64,000 nucleotides of DNA. Source: Rhea pennata. Its lineage: Eukaryota > Chordata > Aves > Rheiformes > Rheidae. Location: assembly GCF_028389875.1 (NCBI RefSeq), contig NC_084665.1, positions 19,252,001 to 19,316,000 of the forward strand, given 5' to 3'. Positions 25,222 to 37,600 of this stretch are shown here, piece by piece. The translations under genes and the position numbers were made by a program. How positions within the stretch are numbered: the stretch's first letter is position 1; the number at the start of each line of letters is the position of its first letter. Below the pieces are notes generated by a model that had not been told where the DNA came from, ran no database searches, and was given only the letters and a program-made list of their open reading frames with translations.

Positions 25222-25400
25222 CTGGCGCAGGGGAGCGGCGGCAGCGGCTCCGCGACCGGTGTCTTCCCCCCGCCCCGACCGACGCTCGGGCTTCGCGGCG
25301 CGGCTCCGCCCCCTCCCGGCCCCGCCTCCGCCGCACGTCAATCAGCAGCGGGGTCACGCCCCCATTCCTGGCCCCGCCCCCGCCGCACGTCAAGCGGCGG
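25222..25400 (-). other. YPEL5: Candidate YPEL5 first (non-coding) exon with splice donor
   Basis: On the minus strand GCGCCAG|GTAATC places a donor GT at 25221-25220 inside the CpG island, the only such island upstream of the coding exons. An exon ending at 25222 would be spliced over 10.6 kb to the acceptor at 14575. The 5' end is undefined, as usual for CpG-island promoters; GC boxes and TGACGT motifs lie at 25318-25393, so initiation near or just below them is likely. Inferred from position and splice consensus only. Confidence 0.45.
25318..25393 (-). promoter_or_regulatory. Duplicated GC-box / TGACGT promoter module
   Basis: A 24-bp unit occurs at 25318-25341 and again at 25370-25393, 52 bp apart and differing at one base. 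Each carries a GC box (CCCCGCC) followed by CCGCACGTCAA, which on the minus strand reads TTGACGTGC, a CREB/ATF-type half site overlapping a GACGTG core. A TGACCCC-type element lies between them (25348-25358). The placement just upstream of the candidate YPEL5 exon suggests a functional promoter element. Factor identity is inference. Confidence 0.55.
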
Positions 25401-25520
25401 CGCGCGGCGGCGCGGGCGGCCGTTGCCGGGTCCCTCAGACGGCGGCGGCGGCGGGCATGAAGAGTCGGGGAGGAGGGTGTATCCTGCGAGGCGGTTGTGG
25501 CGCCTCTTAGCCACAAGCGC

Positions 25521-26539
25521 AGCACACAGATCGGATACGGTGTCAACTCGGCGAATAAATAACGGCCATTGACAAAATACAACGAAAAATAAATCCTTTG
25601 AGATGCTGGTTATAAATGATACACTGATACAATGCCCCTCACACCTCCTCCTCCGTGGACCAGCCAGGCCATTTTAAGTATTTCTTTCCTAGTGATACAT
25701 TGGAGGAGGTGTATTTGTCGTTCGTGCCCATTACTGGGTTTATCCATGTGCTTACCCACCGGAGTAGCTGCAGTGATTGGAAGAGGAATGATCCAGCAGG
25801 ACTCCTCCTTCATTTTACCTCAAAGGCAAAGGCACAGGCACGCCACTGTGGACGTAGGGCAGACTGCTTGTGGTCACCCGGCCAGCTGCTCTCCAGCTCC
25901 TCTCCTCTTGCCTGGACTCCTCCTTGTACTATCAGAAACAGCTAGCTGGGGGTGGGCATGGCTGGCTGTGTGGGGGTAAACAGTCAGCAATGGGTCAACA
26001 TGAATAGTTAAGAGGTGTTGTTTGCTTTGGACATACCTCCAAAACTTCAGTTGTCTTCAGCACAGTTAGTTATGGCCTGGTTGTGAATAAAAGCTGAGCG
26101 TTTACATTTCTCCTTGAACTGTCTTTGACCTCATCAACCTCTCCTTAGCTAAGGAAATGAGAAGTATTGGAGCAATCTGTCAAACAGCAATCACCTCTTA
26201 GTGGCATGGGGACAACAAAAGTGATGAGGATATTGGAAGGAAGCCATAAAGCACCTGCCTGGGGTCCCATTTTCCACCAGTAATTGGAGGCAATAACTGA
26301 TCTAAGTTGTCTAATTCATTAACAGGTTGATCTGATCTTCTGCTCTTTCAGCTCACTGAACACATGAGCTCTGGGCCTAGTGTTTTTTTCAGTCTTGTCA
26401 CAGGAGTTATATGAAGGTCCACTCAATCATCTGTGGAAAGCTGCCATGGAGATCACCGTTAACAAAGACAAGATGAAAAAGAGGCAAAGTGACAGTGCTT
26501 TAGTTGGAGCCAACACCTAGGTTTTATCTGGGGACCTGC
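25521..26539. other. Gene-free stretch right of the CpG island
   Basis: Open frames of 96-115 codons at 25632-25979 overlap each other and show no known motif. If the island fires divergently, a non-coding transcript on the plus strand would run here. Confidence 0.5.
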
Positions 26540-26690
26540 AAACTCTCTGGCTCTGCTACTGAGGCAAATGTACGTCCCTTGGCAAGTCAGTTCTTTACAG
26601 CTCATTTTCTCCTGTGTAAAGTGGGGACAGGAATGCTACCTGCCTTGCCAGACAGTTGCAGGTTTACTTAAGTAATGTTCGCATTCTCTC
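26540..26690 (+). mobile_element. MIR-like SINE relic
   Basis: The order CTGGCTCTGCTACTGAGG, CCTTGGCAAGTCAG, CATTTTCTCCTGTGTAAAGT, GGGGACAGGAATGCTACCTGCC follows the MIR/CORE-SINE consensus (gctctgccactta, cttgggcaagtcactt, tttcctcatctgtaaaat, ggggataataatacctacc). The match is diverged but collinear over about 150 bases. MIR predates amniote divergence, so a relic in a bird is credible. Confidence 0.65.
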
Positions 26691-29228
26691 AAGTCTGGGC
26701 ATGTGGAAGGGACAGACGTCTGAATGCTCTAATGGTTGTAAGAATATTAGCAGGAAAATAAAGGAAAGCACAAACCTATGAACAGTATTAAATTCCCAGC
26801 AATAGGAAGGGTAGCTGTACCAATCAGAAAGAAACCAAATTGACCATGAGACAAGCAGAGAATGGATTAGCATTTGCTTGACAGATGGTGCCAGGGACTG
26901 ATGTTTTTATTTCCCTTGTAAAGGAGCTTAGAGACAGAGGGGGGACGAGGAGAGTAAGGTAGGGCACATTTAGTAGAATGATGCAGTAGGTTGTCACAGC
27001 TCCACTGAAAAATCCTGAAAATATCAAAAACAATTTCCAATTAGTTAGTAAGGGACATGCTACATAATCAGCTACATGGTGAAAAACAGGATCAGCAATA
27101 TTGTACCACGTGATACTTGTAATTTTCAAAGCAGCTTGGAAACATTCATTAATCCTTCTCTGACATAGGGAAAAAGCAATATAGTCTGCAACTTGTTCCT
27201 TCACTTCACATGCCAGGTTTTGGGAAGACCTTGGGCCCATTCCACAGCTGATTCATATCCGAATAGCTCGGATGACTCTGGAGGAGCCAATCTCCTATGC
27301 AGGGTGACGAGGCAGAAAAGCCTGTGCTAGGTCTGGAACTTAATGAACCAGACAGACAGAGGATCTGTTTGTGCCCAAAAGCCTTAGCAGGGCCTGCTTT
27401 TCATATCTGTTGCATCTAAATCCAGTCTCTGCAGCACTGTGAGCGACACTGAAAGAAGTATTTGTTTACTGGGAAAGTTAGGTGACTGCAAAATTAATCA
27501 CAAACTCAGAGAGCAGCACCATAAAACCAAGACATCAACATATTGATCTAATTAAAACCTTTGACAAAGCCTCAGCAAAATTCAGTGAGACCCAGGTTTG
27601 CCCCCTGAATTAGTATCAGGATTCAGAGGCTCTTTGCACAGATCTCTCTTGAAGGATGAATGTTATTGCTTACTGGTTTCCCTTCTGCTCAGTTTCCAGA
27701 ACTACAAAGAGTTATCCAGTGCATGCATGAATTCCTGTATGGCAAAGCTAAGCCCACCAAAGCAAGGATGACTAGGATAGGACAGTGATGTAGGACAATG
27801 ATTTTCCATTGCTAGTTCTGTGCCCAAAATTTCTAACAGCGGAGAGGAGACAGCTGAAGTGCAGAGGACTCTCAGGCCGTGACCTCCCTGAGAGCGACCT
27901 TGACTCCTAGGTGTCCCATGAACAAGTTCTTGATACTGCCTCAAAGGCTGGTTCATTCACTAGCTGCTCATTATTTGAAAATGTTTGCTGATACCTCATA
28001 TTTTTCAGCAGAGATGTGTCAGCCTGCAGTTTCATTCTAATAAAAGTAAGCCTAGTGATGTGAAACATTTTTATTTTTCTCTCAGCTGGCTGTTGACTCT
28101 CAGCACCCAGCAGATCACAGGCTGAAATCCATTGCTTTTGGGTTAGATGAAAGCTGGCATAGACACAGGTACCCTTTACAGACACTTTCTCAGATGGCTG
28201 TGTTTTTGCAGGAAGAATTACTTTTTACAGTTAATCTCAAGGTCAGAAGATTAAGATTGGCGATCAGAAGGTCTCTCCATTGTGGCAGTTTGTCTTGTTA
28301 CCTTGCCACCATGCCTCATAGCTATTGGCTAGATTTTAAGAAGCATGTTAAAATATAAAATTCCAAAGCACTCAGTAGCCAGATCCAAAAAAGGACCTAA
28401 TGTCCAAAAAGGGACTCAGAATTTTTGTGTCATTATTAAGGTGCCCAGAATGGAGACAGTAAGCAGGCTCAATGCCAGGGAATGCATAAAGCTCTTGTGA
28501 AGAACTAAAGTGTCATCACTGTGAACACTGCCATTTAGGGAGGCCAGAGGCTGAAAACGGCCCTGAAACTAGTCACTATTGCAGTGAGAGTGATTCACTG
28601 CCATTCCATAGTGAGGACAGCATAGTTGCAAAATAGTGTTGATACAAATGCATCTAAGAGGAAACTGACTTTTTTTTTCCTTCCCTTTTTTTTTCTTCAT
28701 TGCTAGACTGTTGTCTTCGAGAGTCTTCCATAGTGGCAGAAGATTACTGACATAAGGCAGGCTTCCAGATTGACTATTTCCCCTGTAGACAGGTTTTCAT
28801 AAGCACTTTATCTAGTCAAGAAACAGGATCATTCCATTCCTCTTCCCTTGAAAATGGCTGAGGGTGAGGGAACAGCTATGAGGGTGCAGTTTCCCTTGCT
28901 GCTGAGTTTCACAAAACAAAAACAAAATCTGCACAGTGGCAATACTCTGCAAGATCATACGAGTTAGCAATTTTTTTATTTGAGTTGCTTTCATCAGATG
29001 TGCAATACCTGGATGATAGTCATCTGACTTTGCCACTTCCTCCATATGTGAAACCTTGGTCCTAATGTACACACACCCAAGTGGAGAGAGGATAACAAAG
29101 AGCTGGTGCTCAATTGACCCAGCTGAATAATATAGCTGTGAACTCCCACATATTTTACAGTAGGTGATTTCAAGTGAGTTTCCACAATGGACTGAGGAAA
29201 TAGACAGCTGGAACCATTCCTCTAGCAC

Positions 29229-29258
29229 AAAAAATAAAATAAAAATAAAAATAAAAAA
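29229..29258 (+). repeat. (AAAAT)n simple repeat
   Basis: AAAATAAAATAAAAATAAAA-type run. Confidence 0.9.
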
Positions 29259-31512
29259 CCCAGCATCACAACAGCTGTCTACCAGGAATGGAAATAAATA
29301 CTTTGTTGGAGGGAGTAGCTACTCTAATACGTGTGGACTTCATCAGTCTGGGCTGCCCCTATTGTTTGCAAGTGCTGGATGAAAACAAAGACAGATTGGG
29401 CTAGAAAGAGCTCAATGCAGGGAGAGTCAAAGCACACACAGAATGGGACACATTTTAATAGCCAGGCTGGGTCACTGGTTTCCTAATATGGAGAGAGGAA
29501 ACTACTAGCTTGGGAATACATATACATGAAACCTAGATGAATTCTTCTGGTAACTATTTTCTGGCTGCACTCATGAAGAAATTAGACTGGTCTATTATCT
29601 TTGTCACTTCACAGGCATAAAAACAAGGAAAAATCATCTCATCTTTTCCATTTGCTGTTCTTAGAGCTCGGGGTGTCATTTCCCGGCTATATCCACATAA
29701 CATTTCCTTGAAGGTCTTGAAGCTGATTCAATATTGCTATTAGTCTTCTAACAGTACCACCCCTTTCTCAGGAGGTACATCTCTAGGTGTCAAAACCAAG
29801 CATATTTAAAGAAAAAGCGTTACCTGCACTGTAGACTTAGTATTCTCTTTTGGCCATCATAAATAACAATCCTAAGATATTTTAAAAAGATGCTAAATTC
29901 AAAGGGAACAGAGAGCAGAAGGCAAGCAGAACCTGGAGAGGAAACAACTGGCCTACATGAAAATTTAGGGGCAGGGGAAGGGGACAGGATATGCAAGCCT
30001 ACCTGGTAAATAGCTTCACCCATACCACTGAAATGGAGACGGAAAGCCTTATTTTGTGATCTTAATGACAACCTAATATCACTTGGCTGTAGGCAAACAT
30101 TACTGCGAAGGCAGAAAATGCTGGGAAGGGAGCTTAGTGCACACATGTCCATGCCTGAAACTCCAAATGCTCTAGGATGGAGATTCTTCAGAATACAAAC
30201 TTCAGCTCTTTACTTTCCATCCAGCTATAATCACATGTGGGTAGCACCATCCCATTTAAGATGCTGTTTTAACAAGTGAAACTTGCCAAGAATAGACAGC
30301 ACCTGAAGACCTGGAAGAATGCTTAGCCTCCGCTCTGCTACGGCTTTAGAGCACTGTGAAGGAGGCTATCAGCTCAGAGGCCAACTGAATAGCTAAATAA
30401 ACTGTAACGATATTTTTGACTCTTTGGAATGAAGTAGGTGAGGTGACACATGGCTTGCCACAGGGCATTACTGAGATTGCCACGGAACTGAGAAAGGTAT
30501 TTCTTTTCCTCCCAGGTAATAATAATAATGAAAAGCTGGAAACTGGCTGCACATCTTACATCTGAAATCAGGCATAGCTATGGTACTCTGTACTTTAAAA
30601 TCTCTGCATAGATGATACTCTAAGGACTCTGCAAAGCCAAGCACACAGCATAGTTCTCACTGCAAAGAAAAAATTGGGAGCACAATGAAGGCAGATTGAG
30701 TGATCCGGATCCCCTGTTTCACCAGAGTGGGAATGTCAGGGCTAGGCTAGGGGCACGAAGTGAGGAGTTTTGCATTTGTGGTACTCTCTAGGCCCTGGTT
30801 TAGCTGAGAGCCCAAAGGAAGTGTGTGCTTGGTGGCTTTCCTTTGGTCAGGTGCTTATATCACAAAGAATGTAATCTCACAATGTTCAGTACATGGAATT
30901 GGCCTTACACACGGCCAGCTCATCATTAGACTAACAATGAAGTTATAAAGCAAATCTGAGTCACTCATAAGCCAGTGAAACAGGTCAGCACCAGAAGAGT
31001 GAGGAGTATTACAGGTTTGAACTCAAGTATGTTCATGAAGCTGCAGAACAGCACGCATGTTACTACATCACACTGTTCCTGACTTGATTTTCTTACTTCA
31101 ATAGCACTGTATGCGCAGATTGATCACACTGGCAGAAGCAAGCACGCTATCTCCTCCAAATTTTGCTAAGACATTATGCATGAAGGTAATACCAGGCCAG
31201 GCTTCATAGATGATTATGCAGGTGGGTATCAACAGTATCCCAACAATGAGCTGAGCTGCAGCAGTGTCAACTGGGTATGGGACCTGTACTCTTAGAGCAT
31301 GGAATGGAGGGCACAGCACAGCACATCCTGGAAGAGGAAGCTTTTGAAGAAAGAGTTGGACACTCCACACTTTTTCCAAGGGGAAGGAACAAAGCAAGCA
31401 ATTTGTCAATAAAGTGTGGAAGACTATTCCATCGTAACTGTTATTGCATCATTATTAGTCAAGCTTGTAGGCATCTGCTAATGTGACAGCTAATTATTAT
31501 TACCTTATGACT

Positions 31513-31550
31513 TAAAAAAAAAAAAAAAAAAGAAAAAAGAGAGAGAGACA
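31513..31550 (+). repeat. A-rich / (GA)n compound simple repeat
   Basis: A18, G, A6 and then GAGAGAGAGA in direct succession. Confidence 0.9.
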
Positions 31551-32599
31551 CATCAGTAAGTGCCTCGCTCCCACTCATTTCAGAGACTTTGGCAACAACA
31601 ATATAGCTCATAGTCCAGCCTTGGGCTGGAATTTGGGAGGCTAGATGAAATGATCATCTCTTCATAAAATCTAACTAGCAGAAAGTAAATGTACTTGCAC
31701 AGATGCTTTGTTAAAATCTAGACTGATTTGAAGAGACCTATTAGACTAAGTATTCAGTGTAACAGTGCGAAAAATGGTCTCTGCCTCATGCTGAATTCTG
31801 AACAGGCACAACAGACATATACTGCAAAGGTATATTGTGCCTCCTTTATTGCGTTCAGATACACTAATGATGTAGCAATGCAAGAAAAAGCTACCAGAGC
31901 TTAACAGACTTTGATTTAAAGGAATACTACAGATGTAAGAACTGCAGACATGGGAAACAGCCTATGAAACTTGCAGCAATGAGAAGTTTACTGAAGTATA
32001 ATCAAACCCAGTCATGGCTTGGGTCAGTGCAAGTCATCAGCAAGGGAGCTGGGTGTAGGGCTCCGCTCAGATATCACTTTAGCAGGCACAATGCCATTTG
32101 AAAAGCTGATTTCTCATGAGCTACACCAGTATAGTCTCTGGTTTGTTCTAAAGATCAACTTGTCTACAGCCTAGTTAGTAAGCCTCATGCTGCAGATCTT
32201 GAAGGAGCACATGGTGCTCTGCATGTCCAAGCATACACTGTGGTTTAGTCCAGCTTAGGACACAGTCAGACTCAAAATACACACTGCAGAGGGATGACAG
32301 GGATGCATAGCCCATGCCACTAGTATTCCACTGACTCACTCAGCAGCATTTGAAAAGCAAACCCCAGAGGAGTAAGCAAATAAATCTCAAGAAACACTTA
32401 CCAGACAACAAAAGAGACAGTAATGTGATGGGAGCCCAGCCGTAAGATGAAAGGGCTCCCCCTGTGAAGTATAAGGTAGACGTAATCTCATGGGAGCCAT
32501 TTCCCCAAGTCTGCATGGACAGCTTTGCATCAGTAAAGATGAAGTGTCTCAAGTACCCAGACCTCCCTGTGAAGGATGCTAGATTGAAGTACTTCTATT

Positions 32600-33070
32600 A
32601 ATTTAAATCAGGGCAGGATTAATTCCAAAATATTTGTCAGAAAGCAGCAAGGGCCAACTGATCCCAGAAGGAAGGCTTGCCAGGAGCCAAGGGCAATCCC
32701 AGCACAAACAGTGTCCTCACCAATAGGGCACAGCCTCAGAAGGTCTGAGCACAACAGGCATAGCCAGGTGCCAGTAGCAGGGTCCATCAAAAGCCCCAGG
32801 CACAGCAAGCATGAACCAGATCCAGAGTCCATCCAGGCAGGAAACAAAGACAGAACCAGAAACAAGCTACAGCACATACCCAAGGGATCCACCCAGGGGA
32901 AAAGCTACCTGCAGCAAAGGTCCAACCCAGCAGCAAAGCTGAAGTAAGAACCAAACAAGCAAGGGCCCTGTCCGGAGCTTAAATGGAGCCCATGGGCCAG
33001 GGTGGAGGAGGCCCCAGGTGAGGTTGGTCAGGGCAAGTAAGGCCAATTAGTGCCCTCAGGGGCGCTGAAA
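32600..33070. repeat. Unclassified GC-rich repeat-like block
   Basis: About 450 bases with a texture unlike the flanks: recurrent short words (CCAGGCA, AACCAGA, CCCAAGGG, CAGCAAAG, GGTCCA) on the plus strand, then CATGGGCCAGGGTGGAGGAGG and CAATTAGTGCCCTCAGGGGCG. On the minus strand it reads like a repeat-derived promoter region (TTTAAGCTCCGGACAG) followed by pyrimidine-rich sequence, as in a solo LTR or SINE. No coding potential and no family recognised. Borders are where the texture fades. Confidence 0.35.
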
Positions 33071-33272
33071 ATATTTTAGAGTTAAAATAGCATCACTAAA
33101 TAGGAAGCAGATAACAGGAACAGGTTAATTTGAACTCCTCACAGTCCTCAAGTTGTCATTCCCTGATACCCTCTCCCTTTTTTTAAATTCAGCTATTATA
33201 ATTTAATATGATCTTACTCCAGGGAAATGTGTTGACCTTGTACTGGTGGAATCTTGGGTTCAAATCTGGTCA

Positions 33273-33302
33273 GTTAACTAGAGAAATGTGTCTGATCTCA
33301 TT
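33273..33302. repeat. Short dispersed repeat, copy 1
   Basis: CTAGAGAAATGTGTCTGATC followed by TCATT at 33278-33302 recurs at 34628-34652 with three substitutions; both are preceded by GTTAA. Match length is above chance for a window of this size. Origin unknown. Confidence 0.4.
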
Positions 33303-33831
33303 CTAATTCCTTGCAGTTTTTTGCCGCCAAAAATCATGCATGGTGTGGGCAGTTCTTAATTCACTTTAGGGAGATTCAGTTTAAGATAGCTCAGAACAAA
33401 GCAAGCTGGGAGGAAAAACATCACCTGAACAGTATGGAAAAGCCAGGACTGGGATATTTTTAAACTTGACCACCAATTGACCTCCCCTGTACCAATTCAC
33501 TGGTAATTTCACTGAGCCCTTCTGTACTTTTCCTTCCCTGCCAGTTTAAATCTGCAAGTCACATTTACTGGGACTTCAGGTCTAGCGTTTTTTTGGGTTT
33601 TGGTTTCTATTTTTGTTTTTGTTTTTTCTTGTTGCTTCAATCTGAGAAGCAAATGGAGATCCTTATGGTGTATAGGCAGTGTAGCCACCTGTGACCAGAA
33701 GCAGTTGGCTTCTCATAGGTTATTTAAGTCCTGAGCAAATGTGTTTCTGGTTGACTTACTACGGGGAGTTCCTAAAGGAACACAGCAATGCAATACTTTT
33801 TCATTAACCCAGTGATGCTTATATCAACAAA

Positions 33832-33852
33832 AAAAAGGCGGGGGGGGGGGGA
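33832..33852 (+). repeat. A-run followed by G-run
   Basis: A8, GGC and then a run of about 13 G; simple sequence. Confidence 0.85.
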
Positions 33853-34619
33853 GATGACAAAAAAATAGAACAGCTGAAGACTAGGGGCAAAAAATCAGAA
33901 TAACAGAGCCAAGAGATGGATTAAAAATAAATGCTCAGAGTTTGTCTGAGACATTGAAGAGCCTTTCCTAGCAATTTATTTCAGCACCTGCTAGGTCACT
34001 GAAAGCAGATGAACCATGTGTCAGGCAGGTGAGTTTTCTATAGTCTTTAATTACCCCACAGTTGCTGAAGGCACCGTTAATGGCTATCGATAGCACATGA
34101 AGCATCGCACTGCTGCCTACACCCCGACTTCTGGGACAGTGATGCATGCCATACAGCCATCCGCAGGCAGCCCACCTACTTGCATCTGTGCTAGTTCACT
34201 GCTACTAATGGTTGTCACTTGATGCTGAAAAATGAACACAGTGGGTCTCGGCTGGGGGGAGGTTCGAGTGCAGTGACTCACCACGTGTGCCTGTGAGCAA
34301 AACATGAGCAAACAACTGGCACTGAACAAGACGTGGTTGCTAAATGATCAGTTTAGGTTAATCAAGACTTCATTATTCCTGGGTTTTTATTCTGGGTAAC
34401 CCGGGAGGTTTCCTTTCCTGCAGCGTATCTCTGTCCATGTTGACTCATCACACTTGAGGGCACATCGTCCCTAGCCCTCCCTTGTAGCTATTAAGGCACT
34501 GCTACACACCACTTGTTTATCTGTTCCTCAGCTCTTTGGCCTACACCCACCATCTGATCTTTTATTTGCATGTAGGCAAATTATTGAATGCTGGGACAAG
34601 GCTTAGAAACATACACTGA

Positions 34620-34652
34620 GTTAAAATCTAGAGAAATTTGTCTGATATCACT
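34620..34652. repeat. Short dispersed repeat, copy 2
   Basis: Second copy of the 33273-33302 unit, same orientation and 1.35 kb away, with a three-base insertion after GTTAA. Confidence 0.4.
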
Positions 34653-37600
34653 GCTTAAAGTAAGTAAATTTAGCAAACAATAAGCTGAAATAGCCTTGTA
34701 TCTAATCCATTTGAAAATAGCTCAAAACACTATTTATGGCAGGAGACCGCCTTATAGAAGGGGCTTTTATGCATATGGCATTGTAATGGCAGCCTTTTTT
34801 TCCTAAAGCAAACTTTTGATGGGAATTTCTTAGAGACTGTTCTTCCTCACCATGCGCTGTGTGCTTGATTTTCTACTGCTTTGCTATCTGTGAAGTCATA
34901 TAAGCCTTGGCTAAACTATGCTATCTCTCCACTCCTGTAGAGTGTTGTAGCATTATAAATACTCAACATCAGCAAGGACAGTTTAGAGACCAATTTTTGG
35001 CTTGTGATAGCAATTCTTGAATTGAGACTCACAGCATCAAGGTTCAGCAAAATTCTTCCTTACCAGCTGAGCAGGACTCAGCTTTCCAGCTAATGCTGCT
35101 TTTTTTCCTTGTCCCTAGAAACTAACATATATAAAATGGAAATAGAAGTAATTTCCTGATATTACTCTCCCTTTAGTTTTACATATGGCTAATTGTTGCA
35201 GCTATAGCAAGACTGATGTGGGGCTGGGAAGGAGAGAGGACTGTGCTATCTGTGCTATGATGAACAGGAGGCAAATTTCTGCTTAAATGAACCTACACAA
35301 AGAAATGGCTCACAGAATGCAAAGATTTTGCTGCTGGTCCTACAAGCAAGTCACCCACAGTGCTCTGTGTGATGGCAGAAACCCATTGGACCTTTACTAT
35401 TTTTCCTATATACACTCAGATACTAAAACAGAAGGGAGGTAAAGGAATGGGCTATATCTAGGCAAATAAGTTAGGAATAAACATCCTTTCAAGGTACAAG
35501 AGAACTATACACAGACACGTGGTCAGCAGGTACAGTTAATTTCTCCTGCCTCCTAAGCTTGCTGTGAATACTTGCTCTCTGGACCTGTGCTGCACTCAGA
35601 TGTGCATTTTGGTAAACATAAAGGAAATCAATTCCAAGCTTCATTCATGGAAGTTTTCCAGTTTTCCAAATCTGTCCTATCTGAACCTTGACTGCACCCT
35701 GAAGTACTCAGTGGGATTTGGGAACCAAAGGCGAAACATTTCAGGTTGCGTTTGTGAAGATACTGGAATATAGGCTTTATGCCACTTAAGATGCTGATAA
35801 GGAAGGGGTTAATCTGTTCCCACTCCTTAAAGCATAGTCTGCCCTGACCTGCAATCTGTACACAGGGATTTGCTAGGCACCTGGGCTGTACTAGCTGTAG
35901 GGAGCTGATTAACTCATTGCATGCCCTCTATGTGACAAGAGGAGCTGTGTGTAATTGCTACCTTTAATTTTGCAGTGAGCCTTTTTTAGGATGGGAGCTA
36001 TAATTAAGAGCTTAGATTAAATCCACCCTGACTGGGGAAGAGAGAAGTGGAGAAAACAGCTGGGACTGTCTGGTACTTCAGTGGTCTGTGCTTTATCCTT
36101 TCCTGAAGCTGAGGGAAGAAAACCTTAAGAAAGCCAGACATTTATGATGGAGTTACCCTGATTTTGTTAAAGGCAAACAGAAGCTTTTTCTGCCATGATA
36201 CAACTTGAATTCTGATAAGTGCTGCTTTTGAAAAGGAATGATTCATAGATACTTACTGTTATTTAAAGACAAATTATTTTCTGGAGGATTTAATTTTTCC
36301 TTGACAATGTTTATAACTTAAAATGCCACAAAGCTGGTCTGTCATGTAACAACTGGAGGATAATACTGCCGAGAACAGAAAGAGAAACTGGCTTTTCTCG
36401 TTGCACTGTGTGGATGGGAAGGAGCTGCAGACAGCAAGCAAACAGAGCCACGTGAAACGCTGCTAGAAGCAACCTCAAGAGGTCACCTCTGTTGCTAGGC
36501 AGGATCAACTAACACAAGCAGGGAAATGAAAATTAGTCTTGGAAAATAACTTCGGCTTTAATAATTCAACATAATACTGACATAGAGGCACAGATCTTTG
36601 AACACTGATTTTTATTATACTAGTGTCTTTGTGGATGCAATCTTCCTTCTTTCTTTTTTCTCCTGGCCCAATTCCCTCTGAACGGTGACTGACTATCAGT
36701 GGGAGCTCATCATTTGCAATCAGCATTCCTGCCTGTGGCTCCCTTAGTGTTCCCACTAGTGCAACTAAACTACCTGGAAAATTTGGGCCAAAAAGCCTTA
36801 TGTGGACAGCTCTCCAGGGAGATAGTGCTTTTTAATTAACTGGCAGAAAATACTCATACGGTATGGTTGCCTCTTCAATCTGAGGGGAGTGATCCCACCT
36901 GCATACTATGATTTCTGCTATCTGTATAGTGGAAAAAACTTGCGATATTAGCCTTTTCTTTTTTTTCTGTCAGCAGAGCTAAAAATACGCTCTTTGGAAA
37001 ACACAAAGCGATAGCAATTTGGATCAGGAAAGGGAAGAAACAAAGAAATCTAGGATCTATGCAGAGGGCATGCTGACAAATTTACAAATTGTTTTCAGTC
37101 ACAGTGGTTCATAGGGAATATCGGGTTATGAAAATCATCATCATTTGTCCTGTAAGTAATTATTTGAGTGATTAGTCACTCTCTGACTTTGGCAGGGCTT
37201 TTTATTTTATTTCCAACAGGAGACTGCAATCTCCAATCCTGCCAAAGCTGCTTGTGGCACACAGGCCAATGGAAGGTCCACAAGGATAACATGGTGCAGT
37301 CTCCCTGGCTTGCCCTGTAGGCAGGGGGTACAGGAGAATATTGAATGGCCTTTCGAGGGGGGTAGATGGAGTGCTGTCAGCTCACATTAGCCTTGTACTG
37401 CTTGTGGTTTTTCCCTACAGAGAGAAGCTCCTGGGATTATGTTAAAATGTGAAAATCTCAGCTTTTTGGAAAAAAAAAAAAAAAGGCAAAACAAGACATT
37501 TGCAGCTTGTAGCGTTATAGGGTCCTGTAATCTAATGAAGCTTGCCTACATCGGGCTAGTGTGGTGGATCCTACACTGCCAGAAAAAAAGTGTGCCGCTT

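Larger units (their letters stand above)
24180..25520. promoter_or_regulatory. CpG island, probable YPEL5 promoter
   Basis: Base composition changes abruptly from A/T-rich flanks to very G/C-rich sequence dense in CpG, returning to normal near 25520. The block includes many GC boxes (GGGGCGG or CCGCCCC), a (GCC)6 run at 24649-24667, a CGG run at 25439-25455 and a G-rich tract at 24490-24511. It lies 5' of YPEL5 on the minus strand. Long open frames of up to about 350 codons run through it on both strands, but they are composition artefacts rich in Arg, Ala, Pro and Gly. No TATA box is evident. Bidirectional initiation would be typical. Confidence 0.88.
26691..32599. other. Gene desert
   Basis: Unique-looking sequence; frames of up to 138 codons (26824-27240, 28812-29228) lack motifs. 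Simple repeats at 29.2 and 31.5 kb. Confidence 0.6.

Noticed and set aside
24238-25582. Open frames of 125-349 codons on both strands
   Set aside because: They overlap in all frames, consist of Arg/Ala/Pro/Gly-rich text and follow the CpG island; no domain or homology.
26824-27240. 138-codon minus-strand frame with hydrophobic stretches
   Set aside because: No family resemblance; length is within chance for this much intergenic DNA.
32711-32947. 78-codon frame in the GC-rich block
   Set aside because: Short, low-complexity and inside repeat-like sequence.
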